In this document: positions 44,865-53,298 of the stretch, in pieces | Layout: each line of letters opens with the position of its first letter | How positions within the stretch are numbered: position 1 is the first letter of the stretch | Assembly (NCBI RefSeq): GCF_900108175.1 | Contig: NZ_FNVO01000002.1 | Span: 497,051-561,050 of the forward strand | DNA from: Thermomonospora echinospora | Lineage (GTDB): Bacteria; Actinomycetota; Actinomycetes; Streptosporangiales; Streptosporangiaceae | Direction of reading: 5' to 3' | DNA length: 64,000 nucleotides | Translations under genes and position numbers: made by a program | The notes under the pieces: model-generated | The model's input: only the letters and a program-made list of their open reading frames with translations | Database searches by the model: none | What the model was told of the DNA's origin: nothing

Positions 44865-46133
44865 ATGGTTCGACCGACAGGGAACGCGCGGCTCAAGGCC
44901 GCCCGGCAGCACGCCGGGTACGCCTCGCAACAGGCGTTCGCCGATGCCCTCACCCGAGCAGCGACCACGCTGGGACTCGGCCACATCGAGGTCAGCGCCC
45001 GGCAGGTCCGGCGCTGGGAGTCGGCTTCCCCGCCGTGGCCCCGAGCCGATCACCAGCGGCTCATCGTTCACGTGCTGCAAATGCCGATCGAGCAGCTTGG
45101 TTTCACCCCGCCGTGGGACATGCCGCCCCAGGGAGCAGCCCCGGCGACAGGCCCCCAGCCGGCCCAGTACGGCAGTGGTGCCGCACTACCGTTGCCCAAG
45201 GCCGCGGTCGCCGTCCAGCCCGACACGGTAGGCGCCGACTACGCGACCATCACCGTGGCCTACCGGCGTCTGTACTGGAGCGTCCAGCCCGCACAGATGC
45301 ACCCCGCCGTGGTGGAGCACACCCGGTTGGGCACGCAACTGCTGTCGGAGACCACCGGAGTGGCCCGCCGGGTACTGGCCACTGCTCTGGCCGAGTCCCT
45401 GCTACTGGCCGGACGCATCGAGTTCTTCGATCTCCGCCAGCCCGAGGAGGCCGATCAGACGTTCGTCCGCGCGCTCCAGGCCGCCGGAGAAGCCGACGAG
45501 GCACTACTAGGCGCCGCCATCCTCGCGCACGCCGCGTTCGTCCCCGGCTGGGCGGGCCGCCGCGAAGAGGCCGCCGAACGCATGCGCGCCGCCCGCACCT
45601 ACGTGCGCCGAGGCCCCGCCTCCGCCGAGTTCCTCGCATGGTTGGACGCCGTCGAGGCCGAGTGCGAAACCCGTTGCGGCCACACCCGCGAGGCGCTGCG
45701 ACTGATCGCCCACGGGGAAGAGGTCATCACCGCAGGCAACGAGAACACCTCACCGGACTGGTTCGACTGGTTCTCACCCGTCCGCCTCGCAGCGTTCAAG
45801 GGCAACACCGAACTCAAGGCCGGCCACATCCCACAGGCCCGCGAAACCCTGACCAAGGTCCTAAAGGAACTCCCCACCGACTCTGCCAAACAGCGCAGCG
45901 TCGTCCTCGGCGACCTGGCCGCCGTCGAGGTCGCAGCCAACAACCCCGAGGCCGCATGCGCCCGCGCGGAAGAGGCCCTCGACCAGTTGGCACGCACCTG
46001 GTACGCCACCGGCATGGACCGCATCCTCGACGTCCGGCGAGACCTGCAACCGTGGGCCGACCACGAATGCGTGCGCCACCTGGACGACCGCCTCTACGGG
46101 TGGCAGACCACCCTCAGCGCTCTGAAGCGTTGA
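44865..46133 (+). CDS. HTH-TPR transcriptional regulator of the AICE
   Basis: 422 residues. The N-terminal region (about 5-75) is an XRE-like DNA-binding domain (RLKAARQHAGYASQQAFADA ... VSARQVRRWESASP). The rest (about 120-415) is a tetratricopeptide-type helical array. Similar regulators stand at this place in many streptomycete AICEs and telomeric islands; the ligand, often a small signal or peptide, is not known. It is the only plus-strand gene in the left part of the element. Its 3' end overlaps that of the convergent HAD gene by 20 bases. Confidence 0.85.
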   Translation: MVRPTGNARLKAARQHAGYASQQAFADALTRAATTLGLGHIEVSARQVRRWESASPPWPRADHQRLIVHVLQMPIEQLGFTPPWDMPPQGAAPATGPQPAQYGSGAALPLPKAAVAVQPDTVGADYATITVAYRRLYWSVQPAQMHPAVVEHTRLGTQLLSETTGVARRVLATALAESLLLAGRIEFFDLRQPEEADQTFVRALQAAGEADEALLGAAILAHAAFVPGWAGRREEAAERMRAARTYVRRGPASAEFLAWLDAVEAECETRCGHTREALRLIAHGEEVITAGNENTSPDWFDWFSPVRLAAFKGNTELKAGHIPQARETLTKVLKELPTDSAKQRSVVLGDLAAVEVAANNPEAACARAEEALDQLARTWYATGMDRILDVRRDLQPWADHECVRHLDDRLYGWQTTLSALKR

Positions 46134-46773
46134 ACTCCGCGATCCGGCCGGGCAGCTCCGTGAGAGAATCGATCCGCATCGTCGGCAACCGGTCCGCCTC
46201 CGGGTCGTCCTGCTGAATGATCCCCCACGGACCCCGGCGGATCAGCGCCGTCTGCAACCCCACCGCCACCGCGGGCCGGATGTCGTTGTCCAGCCGATCC
46301 CCCACATACAGGATCTCGCCCGCCTCACACGGCGCCTCCCGGACCACCGCCCCGAAGAACGCCGGATCAGGCTTGGCCACCCCCCAGTCATCGGACGTGG
46401 CCAACATGTCGCACGGCAGTTTCAGATCCCGCAGGATCCCACCCGCCCGCACCGTCTGATTACCCGCGATCCCCACCCACAGGCCGGCCTCTTGCAACTC
46501 GGCCAGCGCCGGCCGCGCATCCGGGTACAGGTCATCCTCACCGAACCACTCGGCCTGCCCCACCTCGGCCCGCTTCTCCCGCTGCTCCGTCAGGTCGAAC
46601 CCCGGCGCGAACACCTGGAACGTCTCCCGGTAGTCCAACCCCCGAGCGATCACCGCCCCGAACACCGCCGAGAACGTGTGCCGAGGCACCCCCAACCAAT
46701 CCGCCCAGGTCCCATACTCCCTGGTCTCGTTGACCAGACACTCACCCACATCGAACACCACAGCCCGGATCAT
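46114..46773 (-). CDS. HAD-superfamily phosphatase-like hydrolase
   Basis: 219 residues from the ATG at 46773. Motif 1 is VVFDVGECLV: the nucleophile Asp is present, but the usual second Asp (two residues on) is Gly, as in a subset of HAD proteins. Motif 2 lies near GIAGNQT, motif 3 lysine is in GVAKPDPAFF, motif 4 is YVGDRLDNDI. The missing general acid suggests weak phosphatase activity or another reaction. HAD genes beside the regulator are common in AICEs. Confidence 0.8.
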   Translation of the reverse strand: MIRAVVFDVGECLVNETREYGTWADWLGVPRHTFSAVFGAVIARGLDYRETFQVFAPGFDLTEQREKRAEVGQAEWFGEDDLYPDARPALAELQEAGLWVGIAGNQTVRAGGILRDLKLPCDMLATSDDWGVAKPDPAFFGAVVREAPCEAGEILYVGDRLDNDIRPAVAVGLQTALIRRGPWGIIQQDDPEADRLPTMRIDSLTELPGRIAEFNASER

Positions 46774-47306
46774 GCAGGACAGCCTACGAGCCAGCCCCCG
46801 GAGCGACCATCTGGCCCTACTCGTCAACACCGGCTGAGCTGCCGCCGACCCGCCCGAGTGCCCTTTAGTGACCTCGAACTGCACTCGGAAATCGGGACCA
46901 GAGTTGTGCAGACTTTCTGCACGTCTTGTACGTCTTCAAGGCGGCCCGACCAGCGGGCCGCACGGGCGGTCGACTCGGCACCACGGCGACCGGCTTAGCT
47001 GAGGGCACACCGGCCGCCGGGCAAAAACCAGTCGGCTCGCCCGCAGACCAGACCGGTCCCGGCCACTCTTAGCCGCACGTAACGCTCCGGCCACCGGGTG
47101 GCTGAGCGCCTGGAGTTGAGCGTCGGTGCCGCTGACCGGCTCCCGCCTTGCGTGAGGACCCCGCGCGGAGCCTCGCGACGGGCCAATGCGGGCAGGCGGC
47201 AGCGCCAGCCCGTCCGCCACACCAAGCTACGAGGCCCCGCCCCCGCGCAAGTCCGAAACCGTCCAGCTTTGAGCACAAGGCAGCCTTGACACTTCCTGCA
47301 CCCCAA
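46774..47306. other. 533-bp region without a supported gene
   Basis: Frames present here lack coding character. The only structure seen is a perfect inverted repeat, GTGCAGA-CTT-TCTGCAC at 46906-46922, followed by the direct repeat ACGTCTTGTACGTCTTC. It may be an operator or promoter. The second half of the region is a transition from high to lower G+C. Confidence 0.5.
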
Positions 47307-47927
47307 TCAACCCTTAGCGCCAATCGCAGGAAATATGGAGTCGATCTCCACCGACAGAAACACGATGGCAAGTCCCGCCTCAAAGGCAATATAATGCGCC
47401 CTCCCGGGAGACAAGTAGTCGCGATCGATTGCATATTCTCGTCCAACCTCTGACACACTCAAGACGTTTTGCAGTGCAGCGAGTGGATCACCATGAACAA
47501 GGCTGTTATATTTCGATACCGCGGCGACAAATTCTTTAATTACATCGTCATTCGCGCCCGGAATTAGGGTTGCCAGTCGCGTGCGCAAGCTGGGTCGTTT
47601 GCCATGCGGCCACCCGGATCTCCAAAGGACCAATGCCGCAGGGTTATGGGCTAGATAGGATAGAGTGGCCACCCGCTCAATTAGGGGCCGAAATAGCACT
47701 GATGCAGATAGAAGATAACCCTCCCCAATCAACTGCCTAATACTCTTAGCGAGACTGCTCGACGCAGGAATCAACTCCCAAGCAGCAATTTGTAGTGATG
47801 AGAGTTTGTCGGTCTGCGCACTGATGCGAGTTAGGCGTCCATCTAGCGAATCAAGCTGCTGATCCAAAAACTGGACACCTGAAACGCTCGAATAGGGATC
47901 ATCGCCCAACTCCCGTCGTACGCTCAC
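47307..47927 (-). CDS. AT-rich AICE cargo protein, 206 residues, unknown (DUF5677-like?)
   Basis: Begins MSVRRELGDDPYSSVSG. Predicted all-helical with no membrane segment. The segment FRPLIERVATLSYLAHNPAA and the later KYNSLVHGDP recall DUF5677/HEPN-like helical proteins, but this is a weak resemblance by eye. The gene is visibly richer in A/T and in AGA/ATA-type codons than any neighbour, a sign of recent acquisition. It follows the membrane-anchored gene by 32 bases on the same strand, so the two are probably one operon. A defence role is possible but unproven. Confidence 0.65.
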   Translation of the reverse strand: MSVRRELGDDPYSSVSGVQFLDQQLDSLDGRLTRISAQTDKLSSLQIAAWELIPASSSLAKSIRQLIGEGYLLSASVLFRPLIERVATLSYLAHNPAALVLWRSGWPHGKRPSLRTRLATLIPGANDDVIKEFVAAVSKYNSLVHGDPLAALQNVLSVSEVGREYAIDRDYLSPGRAHYIAFEAGLAIVFLSVEIDSIFPAIGAKG

Positions 47928-47959
47928 TTCATGCCCACCTCACTTTACATCTCTCGATT

Positions 47960-48763
47960 TTACTCCGGTTCACTCAGCGCGCTATAAACATCATGAGCTA
48001 TGATGTGATGGGTAGGCCCGAGCAAAGGCTCAAGGTGTTCTTTCACTTTAGCAAGCGATATCTCTCCCTTAAGTTCCGGAATCAGGCTATACCATGCAGC
48101 ACCTACTAGCCCGAACTTCTCAGGGTCTCGATGTAGATGGCTCCAGAGAGTTCGATATGCGTTCAACTCCCTTGTGACCGTTTCGTCACGCCGCAATACC
48201 CTCTGCTCGGGTAGAATTTTCCAGCGCTTACGCCAGGAGGACCGACAAGCCCGGCGGCCCGCAGGAAGCACTGAACCTCTAATATAAATAGCCCCCGATT
48301 TGCCATTGTCAGCCTGACGCTTTTTCGCCTCTTCAATGAGCGGCCAGAAATCAAAATACATATTCGCAGTAGCACCCGCCTCCAGGCGAATCACCTCATC
48401 CTTATTTCCACCACGAACCGGAACCGGAAGTCCGCTTATAGTGAAGCGCCCTCGGCGAAAAGGGTAAACCCCTTTAATGTCAAGGGACATCGCTGAGACT
48501 GATACCGCAGTTCTTCCTATGTTGGTGACTTGAATTTTGGAAACATCAACTTTCCATTTTTGAAGCCCCCGAAGCGGCAAGTCGGACCATCCCTTGTCAG
48601 GACCACTGACGACCGTCTCATGGATGTCAATCGCTGCCGGAATGAGGCGAACCTGGAGCCGAGCCCCCGAAAGTCGATACAGGACTAGTTGCCATGCAAC
48701 ACCAGTTGCTGTAATTGATGTACTTATAAGTGATATCACTATTGCCAAATCGGCGCGGTTCAT
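47960..48763 (-). CDS. AT-rich AICE cargo protein, 267 residues, membrane-anchored, unknown
   Basis: Begins MNRADLAIVISLISTSITAT: one N-terminal transmembrane helix (about 6-28) with the remainder likely cytoplasmic. The soluble part starts with a beta-rich region (VSKIQVTNIGRTAVSVSAM) and ends in a helical region of about 80 residues with LVGAAWYSLIPELKGE. Base composition is as AT-rich as the partner gene. I do not recognise the family. Membrane-anchored proteins paired with a helical partner occur in phage-defence modules, so this is a candidate; no nuclease or NTPase motif is visible. Confidence 0.65.
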   Translation of the reverse strand: MNRADLAIVISLISTSITATGVAWQLVLYRLSGARLQVRLIPAAIDIHETVVSGPDKGWSDLPLRGLQKWKVDVSKIQVTNIGRTAVSVSAMSLDIKGVYPFRRGRFTISGLPVPVRGGNKDEVIRLEAGATANMYFDFWPLIEEAKKRQADNGKSGAIYIRGSVLPAGRRACRSSWRKRWKILPEQRVLRRDETVTRELNAYRTLWSHLHRDPEKFGLVGAAWYSLIPELKGEISLAKVKEHLEPLLGPTHHIIAHDVYSALSEPE

Positions 48764-48839
48764 TGATGCTCCAGCCCGGGGACACTCCAGCAGCTAGGAC
48801 ACTTTAAACGAAATTTGCGGTGACCACCACCGGAAGCCC

Positions 48840-48845
48840 TACAGT
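48840..48845 (+). promoter_or_regulatory. -10 box for leaderless GIY-YIG gene
   Basis: TACAGT lies exactly six bases before the ATG at 48852; TTGCGG at 48815-48820 could be the -35 box with a 19-base spacer. No Shine-Dalgarno sequence is present. Confidence 0.5.
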
Positions 48846-48851
48846 GCAGGC

Positions 48852-49265
48852 ATGCCAGACGAGCGATACGAGCTGGAACCGATCATGGATGTCTTCGCTA
48901 CAGCGCTGACCAGCCCGGAGCGGCTTTGGTCAGCGACGGAGGTCATCGTGCGCCCCTCGCCTGTACCTGCTGGGCCAGGGGTGTACGGATGGCACTTCCG
49001 GACGGCACCGTTCGCGGGCTTGTCCTCCAGTCGACTCCTGTACGTCGGCATCGCTCCGCGGCGGATGGCAACAAGGACCAGCACTCAGAACCTCCGCAAG
49101 CGGGTGCGCTACCACTTCCGTGGCAACGCTGCTGGCTCCACACTCCGGCTCACCCTTGGCTGCCTGCTCGGACTAGAGCTACGGCGTGTCGGCAGTGGGC
49201 AGCGAATGACGTTCGGCAAAGCCGGGGAGGCCACTCTCACCGCGTGGATTGCAGAGAACGCCTAG
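48852..49265 (+). pseudogene. GIY-YIG nuclease-like gene, C-terminally degraded
   Basis: 137 residues remain. The GIY-YIG core is readable: GPGVYGWHF, LLYVGIAPRR, LRKRVRYHFRGNAAGSTLRL and LGCLLG, then RRVGSGQRMTFG. Family members of this type continue about 40 residues past the conserved W-x-A-E-x-A segment. Here a TAG follows ENA, and behind it the family-like VCWIEYPEPW continues in frame before further frameshifts. The shortened protein keeps the fold core and may or may not function. It is divergent from the two AT-rich cargo genes. Confidence 0.65.
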
Positions 49266-49647
49266 GTGTGCTGGATTGAGTACCCCGAGCCCTGGACCAA
49301 GTGCTGGTGGGCGGGCTTGCGGCTTTTACTTCACGGAGCCATAGACCTACTGCCGAATTGTGCTTTTTGGGATCAAGAGCGGCGGCGCTGCGCGCCGCCG
49401 CTGCGGCCCGCCGGCCACGCCGCCCGGCGCGTGCGGCGTGGGCGCCGGTCCCCGGGCGGCGAACCGCCGGGCCGCAGGCAGCATTGACGCCGTACATTGT
49501 CGCCAGGCTCATCGAGCGTGACCCTGGGGACTCCGCCGTCCCCAGACCCCTGCGCGCCAGAGCACTCGGCCGCGCGGCCCTGCCTGTCACAACGTCTCGC
49601 CGTTCGCGCGGCCAAGCACTCTGGACCGGGCGTGCACGGTGGCGCGG
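49266..49647. other. Degenerate tail of the GIY-YIG gene and GC-rich hairpins
   Basis: No intact gene. Positions 49266-49360 hold remnants of the GIY-YIG C-terminus in shifted frames. A perfect 11-bp stem, AGCGGCGGCGC with GCGCCGCCGCT around TGC (49378-49402), probably acts as a terminator; further GC-rich inverted repeats follow to 49490. Confidence 0.5.
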
Positions 49648-50049
49648 TCAGGACGTGATCAGGTGCAGGCCCTCGTGTGCGGCAAAGTCCTCGAAGTCCT
49701 TGGCGTTCAAGGTTGCCAGCGGCAGGCCGTAGGCGAGGGCGCAGGCGGCTATCCAGGAGTCGTTCGCCGGTCGGGGGCGGCCACGGCGGATCGCGGCGGC
49801 GGAGATACGGCCCCAGGTGACCGCCACGTCATCGGTGTACGGGAGGACGATCACGCCGTTCAGCCAATGGTCCAGAGCCTCACGGTTGCGGCGGCCCCAC
49901 TGGCGCAGTTCGGCCCACTGGGTCAGCTCACCGAGGGTGATGAACGTGATGCAGGGCTGCTTGCCGATCAAGCGCGTCATAACCGGCGAGGGCACGCGGC
50001 GCTTGAGGCTCAGCGAAGCTACGTCAGTATCGAGGACCACCCGATCCAT
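49648..50049 (-). CDS. PIN-domain ribonuclease toxin (VapC-like)
   Basis: 133 residues. The PIN active-site acids are visible: D7 (VVLDTD), E41 (TLGELTQW) and the downstream pair in ANDSWIAACALAYGLPL and TLNAKDFEDF. Such toxins cut tRNA or rRNA and are held inactive by the co-expressed antitoxin. The gene starts six bases after the antitoxin stop. At the edge of the AICE it would stabilise the element (inference). Confidence 0.88.
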   Translation of the reverse strand: MDRVVLDTDVASLSLKRRVPSPVMTRLIGKQPCITFITLGELTQWAELRQWGRRNREALDHWLNGVIVLPYTDDVAVTWGRISAAAIRRGRPRPANDSWIAACALAYGLPLATLNAKDFEDFAAHEGLHLITS

Positions 50050-50055
50050 AAGTGA

Positions 50056-50268
50056 TCAGGCTAGATCCGCCCGGCGCTCCGCCGCGACGTGTTCGAGGAA
50101 AGCGTCCAACTCCTCATCAGAGTCGAACACACCGTCCTGCACAAGATCATCAGCGGACCGGACCGGACGCACACCCTTGCGACGCGCCAGCTCATCGAGC
50201 GACACCGAACCACCCTGCGGAGGCTCGGCCGCATACTCTGCGCTGCCCGTCGTCACCGTCACCTCCAT
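50056..50268 (-). CDS. VapB-like antitoxin
   Basis: 70 residues, acidic. It has no clear DNA-binding motif; the C-terminal SDEELDAFLEHVAAERRADL is a helix of the type that blocks a PIN active site. Assigned as antitoxin from size, acidity and its place directly upstream of the PIN gene. Confidence 0.75.
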   Translation of the reverse strand: MEVTVTTGSAEYAAEPPQGGSVSLDELARRKGVRPVRSADDLVQDGVFDSDEELDAFLEHVAAERRADLA

Positions 50269-50451
50269 GGGTTGGCGCTTGTCAGGAGATCACCCTACGA
50301 CCCGTCACTGACAATTATCGCCGCTCCAGCGATGCCATCACACGGACATAGCAAGATCCGGAACATGTACGGAACAGCGGAGGTGAGCTCCCATCAGCAG
50401 AGCCAAGATCATGCAGGTCAGCCCTATAGCTGGCCCTGGACGGGTCAGCGC

Positions 50452-50496
50452 CCTCCGGAGCCGTGTGCGCAGGTTCGAATCCTGCAGGGGGCACCC
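50452..50496 (+). repeat. Right attachment site of the AICE (attR), 45-bp direct repeat
   Basis: Exact copy of 36687-36731, the 3' part of the tRNA-Arg gene without its 5' half, hence not a tRNA gene. It marks the right end of the element; DNA beyond it is the original chromosome. Confidence 0.95.
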
Positions 50497-50511
50497 TTCA
50501 AGATCAATCTG

Positions 50512-50550
50512 AACCCCGGTTGACCAGGCGGAACGCTTGGCACCGGGGTT
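50512..50550 (+). terminator. Original chromosomal terminator of the tRNA gene
   Basis: AACCCCGGT (50512-50520) pairs with ACCGGGGTT (50542-50550), followed by TTTT. It matches the stem found after attL but differs in loop and flanks. Before integration this hairpin followed the tRNA gene. Confidence 0.8.
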
Positions 50551-50603
50551 TTACGTGTACACAGCCGGGCGCTGGGCCGAGCCCTGTTCGTTTTCGGTGG
50601 TGG

Positions 50604-50942
50604 TCAGCCGTTATGACGTGCCGGTGGCGGCATCCGGATAACGGCGGTGCCGGTGTCCAGATCGACCTTGCTTCTGGGGGGCGCGCCGTCGCCCTCCTCC
50701 TCGCGCAGCATCAACGAGGTCTGGCGCTGGTCCAGTTCGTGGCGCTTGGCGGCGTAGTAGAGCGCGTGCAACTCGTCGATCCCCGCAGCGGCCAACGGCC
50801 GTCCGTCCTCTGATCTGCGCCACGGCAGGCGCAGGCGCCGATTGGCCGCCGATCCGATCCGGTCGATCACGGCAAGCCCGAACAACAGCAGGACCACGCC
50901 CGGTATGGACACGACGCCCATGATCCCAAGGAGGACGGTCAT
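50604..50942 (-). CDS. DUF6191-like membrane protein
   Basis: 112 residues from the ATG at 50942. One N-terminal transmembrane helix (VLLGIMGVVSIPGVVLLLFG) precedes a basic stretch and a helical region with HALYYAAKRHELDQRQTSLM. The C-terminal SKVDLDTGTAVIRMPP is the signature I associate with DUF6191, a short actinomycete family of unknown function. Confidence 0.7.
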   Translation of the reverse strand: MTVLLGIMGVVSIPGVVLLLFGLAVIDRIGSAANRRLRLPWRRSEDGRPLAAAGIDELHALYYAAKRHELDQRQTSLMLREEEGDGAPPRSKVDLDTGTAVIRMPPPARHNG

Positions 50943-51118
50943 GTCTCCGCAACATGTCAGGTCCAGTGATCGTTCCGCTCGGAGCGACGGGCAGATGGGC
51001 TCTGCCGAACGCCACCGGCGTCTCTCGGCCACCGGCCACGGCCTGATGATCTTGGGATGGAGTGCACCGATGAGGGAGCGGCGCCCCTGCCCTTGGGCGG
51101 GCGACCCACAATGGGGTC

Positions 51119-51526
51119 ATGGCCAAGCGTCGTGCTCGTTCCCGGTCCGTGCAGTCCTGTCCCTGTGGGTCGTCGGAGGCTTACCAGGACTGTTGTGGGC
51201 GGCTTCATCGGGGTGAGGCGCAGGCTGCGACCGCCGAGCAGCTCATGCGGTCACGGTTCAGTGCCTTCGCGGTGCAGGACGCCGGCTACCTGATCAGGAG
51301 CTGGCATCCGGCGACCCGGCCGGCCCGGGTGGACTTCGATCCGGGGCTTCGGTGGGAACGGCTGGAGGTGCTGAACAGCAGCGATGGTGGGCCGCTCAGC
51401 ACCAAGGGGACGGTGGAGTTCCGCGCCCACTACACGCAGGATGGGCGCAGGGGGGAGCTGCACGAGGTCAGCCGCTTCGTGAGGCACCAGGGCGCCTGGG
51501 TCTACCTGGGCGGCGAGGTGAGCTGA
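51119..51526 (+). CDS. YchJ-family SEC-C motif protein
   Basis: 135 residues. The zinc-binding N-terminus CPCGSSEAYQDCCGRLHRG is the SEC-C-like motif of YchJ, followed by a nuclear-transport-factor-2-like domain (LMRSRFSAFAVQDAGYLI ... WVYLGGEV). Function in cells is unknown. The ATG is six bases after CACAAT (51107-51112), so the mRNA may be leaderless. Confidence 0.88.
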   Translation: MAKRRARSRSVQSCPCGSSEAYQDCCGRLHRGEAQAATAEQLMRSRFSAFAVQDAGYLIRSWHPATRPARVDFDPGLRWERLEVLNSSDGGPLSTKGTVEFRAHYTQDGRRGELHEVSRFVRHQGAWVYLGGEVS

Positions 51527-51666
51527 CCGGCGGGCCCTGGCCCCCGTGGGGACATCGATGATGTATCACCGGGGAGCCGCCTCGTTCAGGCCGGTCACCG
51601 GCCACGGCGTGCCGCTCGGCCGCGTGCGCGAGCGCTGGTCCCACGGCACCGAGCGGAGAGGACGCG

Positions 51667-52443
51667 ATGGCCGACAGGACGATCAGGACCGTGGTGGTCG
51701 ACGGCGTGGTGATCGGGGAGGGCAGCCCCAAGATCCTGGTGCCGATCACCGGTGACACGCCAGAGCGGCTGCGGGCGCAGGCGGACGCCCTGACCGGCCG
51801 TCCCGTCGACGTGGTCGAGTGGCGGGCCGACCACTTCGGGGCCCTCGCCGACACCGCCGCCGTGGTGGCCGCCGCGCGCATGCTCACCGAGCGGCTGGGC
51901 GGGAAACCGCTGCTGTTCACCTGCCGCACCACGACCGAGGGCGGCGAGGCGGAGATCGACGACGAGGCCTACGGGGAGCTCAACATCGCCGTCGCCGAGT
52001 CCGGGACGGTGGGCCTGGTCGACGTGGAATGCGAGCGTCGGCGAGACGTGGTGGAGCGGGTCCTCTCCGCCGCCCATGCGTGCGGGGTGTTCGTCATCGC
52101 CTCCAACCACGACTTCGCCGGGACGCCGGCCAAGGAGGAGATCGTCGGACGGCTGCGGGCCATGCAGCGGCTGGGCGCCGATATCTGCAAGATCGCCGTG
52201 ATGCCGCACTCGGCCGCCGACGTGCTGACCCTCCTGGACGCCACCCGCACCATGCACGAGGAGCACGCCGACCGCCCGCTGATCACCATGTCCATGGGGG
52301 GCCTGGGCGTGGTGTCCCGGCTGGCGGGACGGGTCTTCGGCTCGGCGGCGACGTTCGGCATGGTCGGCACGCCCTCCGCACCGGGCCAGATCGACGTGGA
52401 CGACCTGCACACCGCGCTGAGGCTGCTGGAACAGGCGGGGTGA
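51667..52443 (+). CDS. aroD: Type I 3-dehydroquinate dehydratase
   Basis: 258 residues. It dehydrates 3-dehydroquinate to 3-dehydroshikimate by a Schiff-base mechanism. The catalytic His is in VIASNHDF and the Schiff-base Lys in GADICKIAVMP; the substrate-binding VEWRADHF is also present. Most actinomycetes use the unrelated type II enzyme (AroQ) for aromatic amino acids, so this may serve quinate use or a secondary pathway (inference). No other shikimate gene is adjacent. Confidence 0.93.
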   Translation: MADRTIRTVVVDGVVIGEGSPKILVPITGDTPERLRAQADALTGRPVDVVEWRADHFGALADTAAVVAAARMLTERLGGKPLLFTCRTTTEGGEAEIDDEAYGELNIAVAESGTVGLVDVECERRRDVVERVLSAAHACGVFVIASNHDFAGTPAKEEIVGRLRAMQRLGADICKIAVMPHSAADVLTLLDATRTMHEEHADRPLITMSMGGLGVVSRLAGRVFGSAATFGMVGTPSAPGQIDVDDLHTALRLLEQAG

Positions 52444-52574
52444 GCCCTGTTCCCCCGGGTCGTCGCTCTGGGAGAAGGCGGGCACGGGGTGGATACGGAG
52501 CGGTCGCGCCGGGATGGCGAGACCGGCTTGTGCGGGGACCGGCACCTCAGGGCCGGCCGGAGACGGCGGGTGGT

Positions 52575-52580
52575 TAGGCT
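52575..52580 (+). promoter_or_regulatory. -10 box for leaderless histidine phosphatase gene
   Basis: TAGGCT is followed by seven bases and then the GTG at 52588. No ribosome-binding sequence is present. Confidence 0.5.
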
Positions 52581-52587
52581 GCCAGCC

Positions 52588-53298
52588 GTGAATCCCGCCG
52601 ACGAGTCCGCAGAACGCGTCTACCGCCAGTCACGGTTCGCGCCACCGCCCGGCGCCACCGAGGTGCTGCTCGTTCGGCACGGCGCCTCGCAGGCGTTCCG
52701 GCCGGGCGAGCCGTTCCCCCTGGTAGACGGGCAGGGGGACCCGGAGCTCGCGCCGGAGGGGCGCGAGCAGGCCGTCCAGGTGTGCCGGCGGCTGGCCGGT
52801 GAGCACATCGACGCCGTCTACGTCAGCTCGCTGCGCCGTACCTCGCAGACCGCCGAGCCGCTGGCACGGGCTCTCGGCCTGGTCTCCCGCGTCGAGCCCG
52901 ACCTGCGCGAGGTGCACCTCGGGTCCTGGGAGGGCGGGCTGTTCCGGGTGAAGGTCGCCGAGAACGATCCGGTGGCGCTGCGGCTGTTCGCCGAGGAGCG
53001 CTGGGACGTCATCCCGGGGGCCGAGGAGGCCGAGGCGTTCGCCCGCCGGGTCCGGCAGGTGATCGACCGGCTGGCGGCGGCGCACGCCGGGCAGCGGCTG
53101 GCGGTGTTCACGCACGGCGCCTTCATCGCCCAGGCGCTCGCGCTGGCCGCCCGGTCCCGGCCGTTCGCGTTCCTGGGGGCCGACAACGCCTCGATCTCGC
53201 ATCTGGTCGTGCTGGACGGGCGGTGGACCGTCCGGCGTTACAACGACACCGCCCATATCGACGGGGCGCTCGAAGCGTCCGCGGCGCCGCTGACCTGA
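52588..53298 (+). CDS. Histidine phosphatase superfamily protein
   Basis: 236 residues from the GTG at 52588. The catalytic motif LLVRHGAS has the phospho-acceptor histidine; the second arginine is in VYVSSLRRTSQTAEPLA, and the later histidine in AVFTHGAFIAQAL. The family includes phosphoglycerate mutase-like and broad phosphatases; the substrate is not evident. Upstream in-frame sequence back to 52489 was excluded because it lacks coding character. Confidence 0.9.
   Translation: MNPADESAERVYRQSRFAPPPGATEVLLVRHGASQAFRPGEPFPLVDGQGDPELAPEGREQAVQVCRRLAGEHIDAVYVSSLRRTSQTAEPLARALGLVSRVEPDLREVHLGSWEGGLFRVKVAENDPVALRLFAEERWDVIPGAEEAEAFARRVRQVIDRLAAAHAGQRLAVFTHGAFIAQALALAARSRPFAFLGADNASISHLVVLDGRWTVRRYNDTAHIDGALEASAAPLT

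Noticed and set aside
50452-50496. A second tRNA-Arg gene
   Set aside because: Only the 3' 45 bases are present; the acceptor 5' strand and the D arm are missing, so it is attR.
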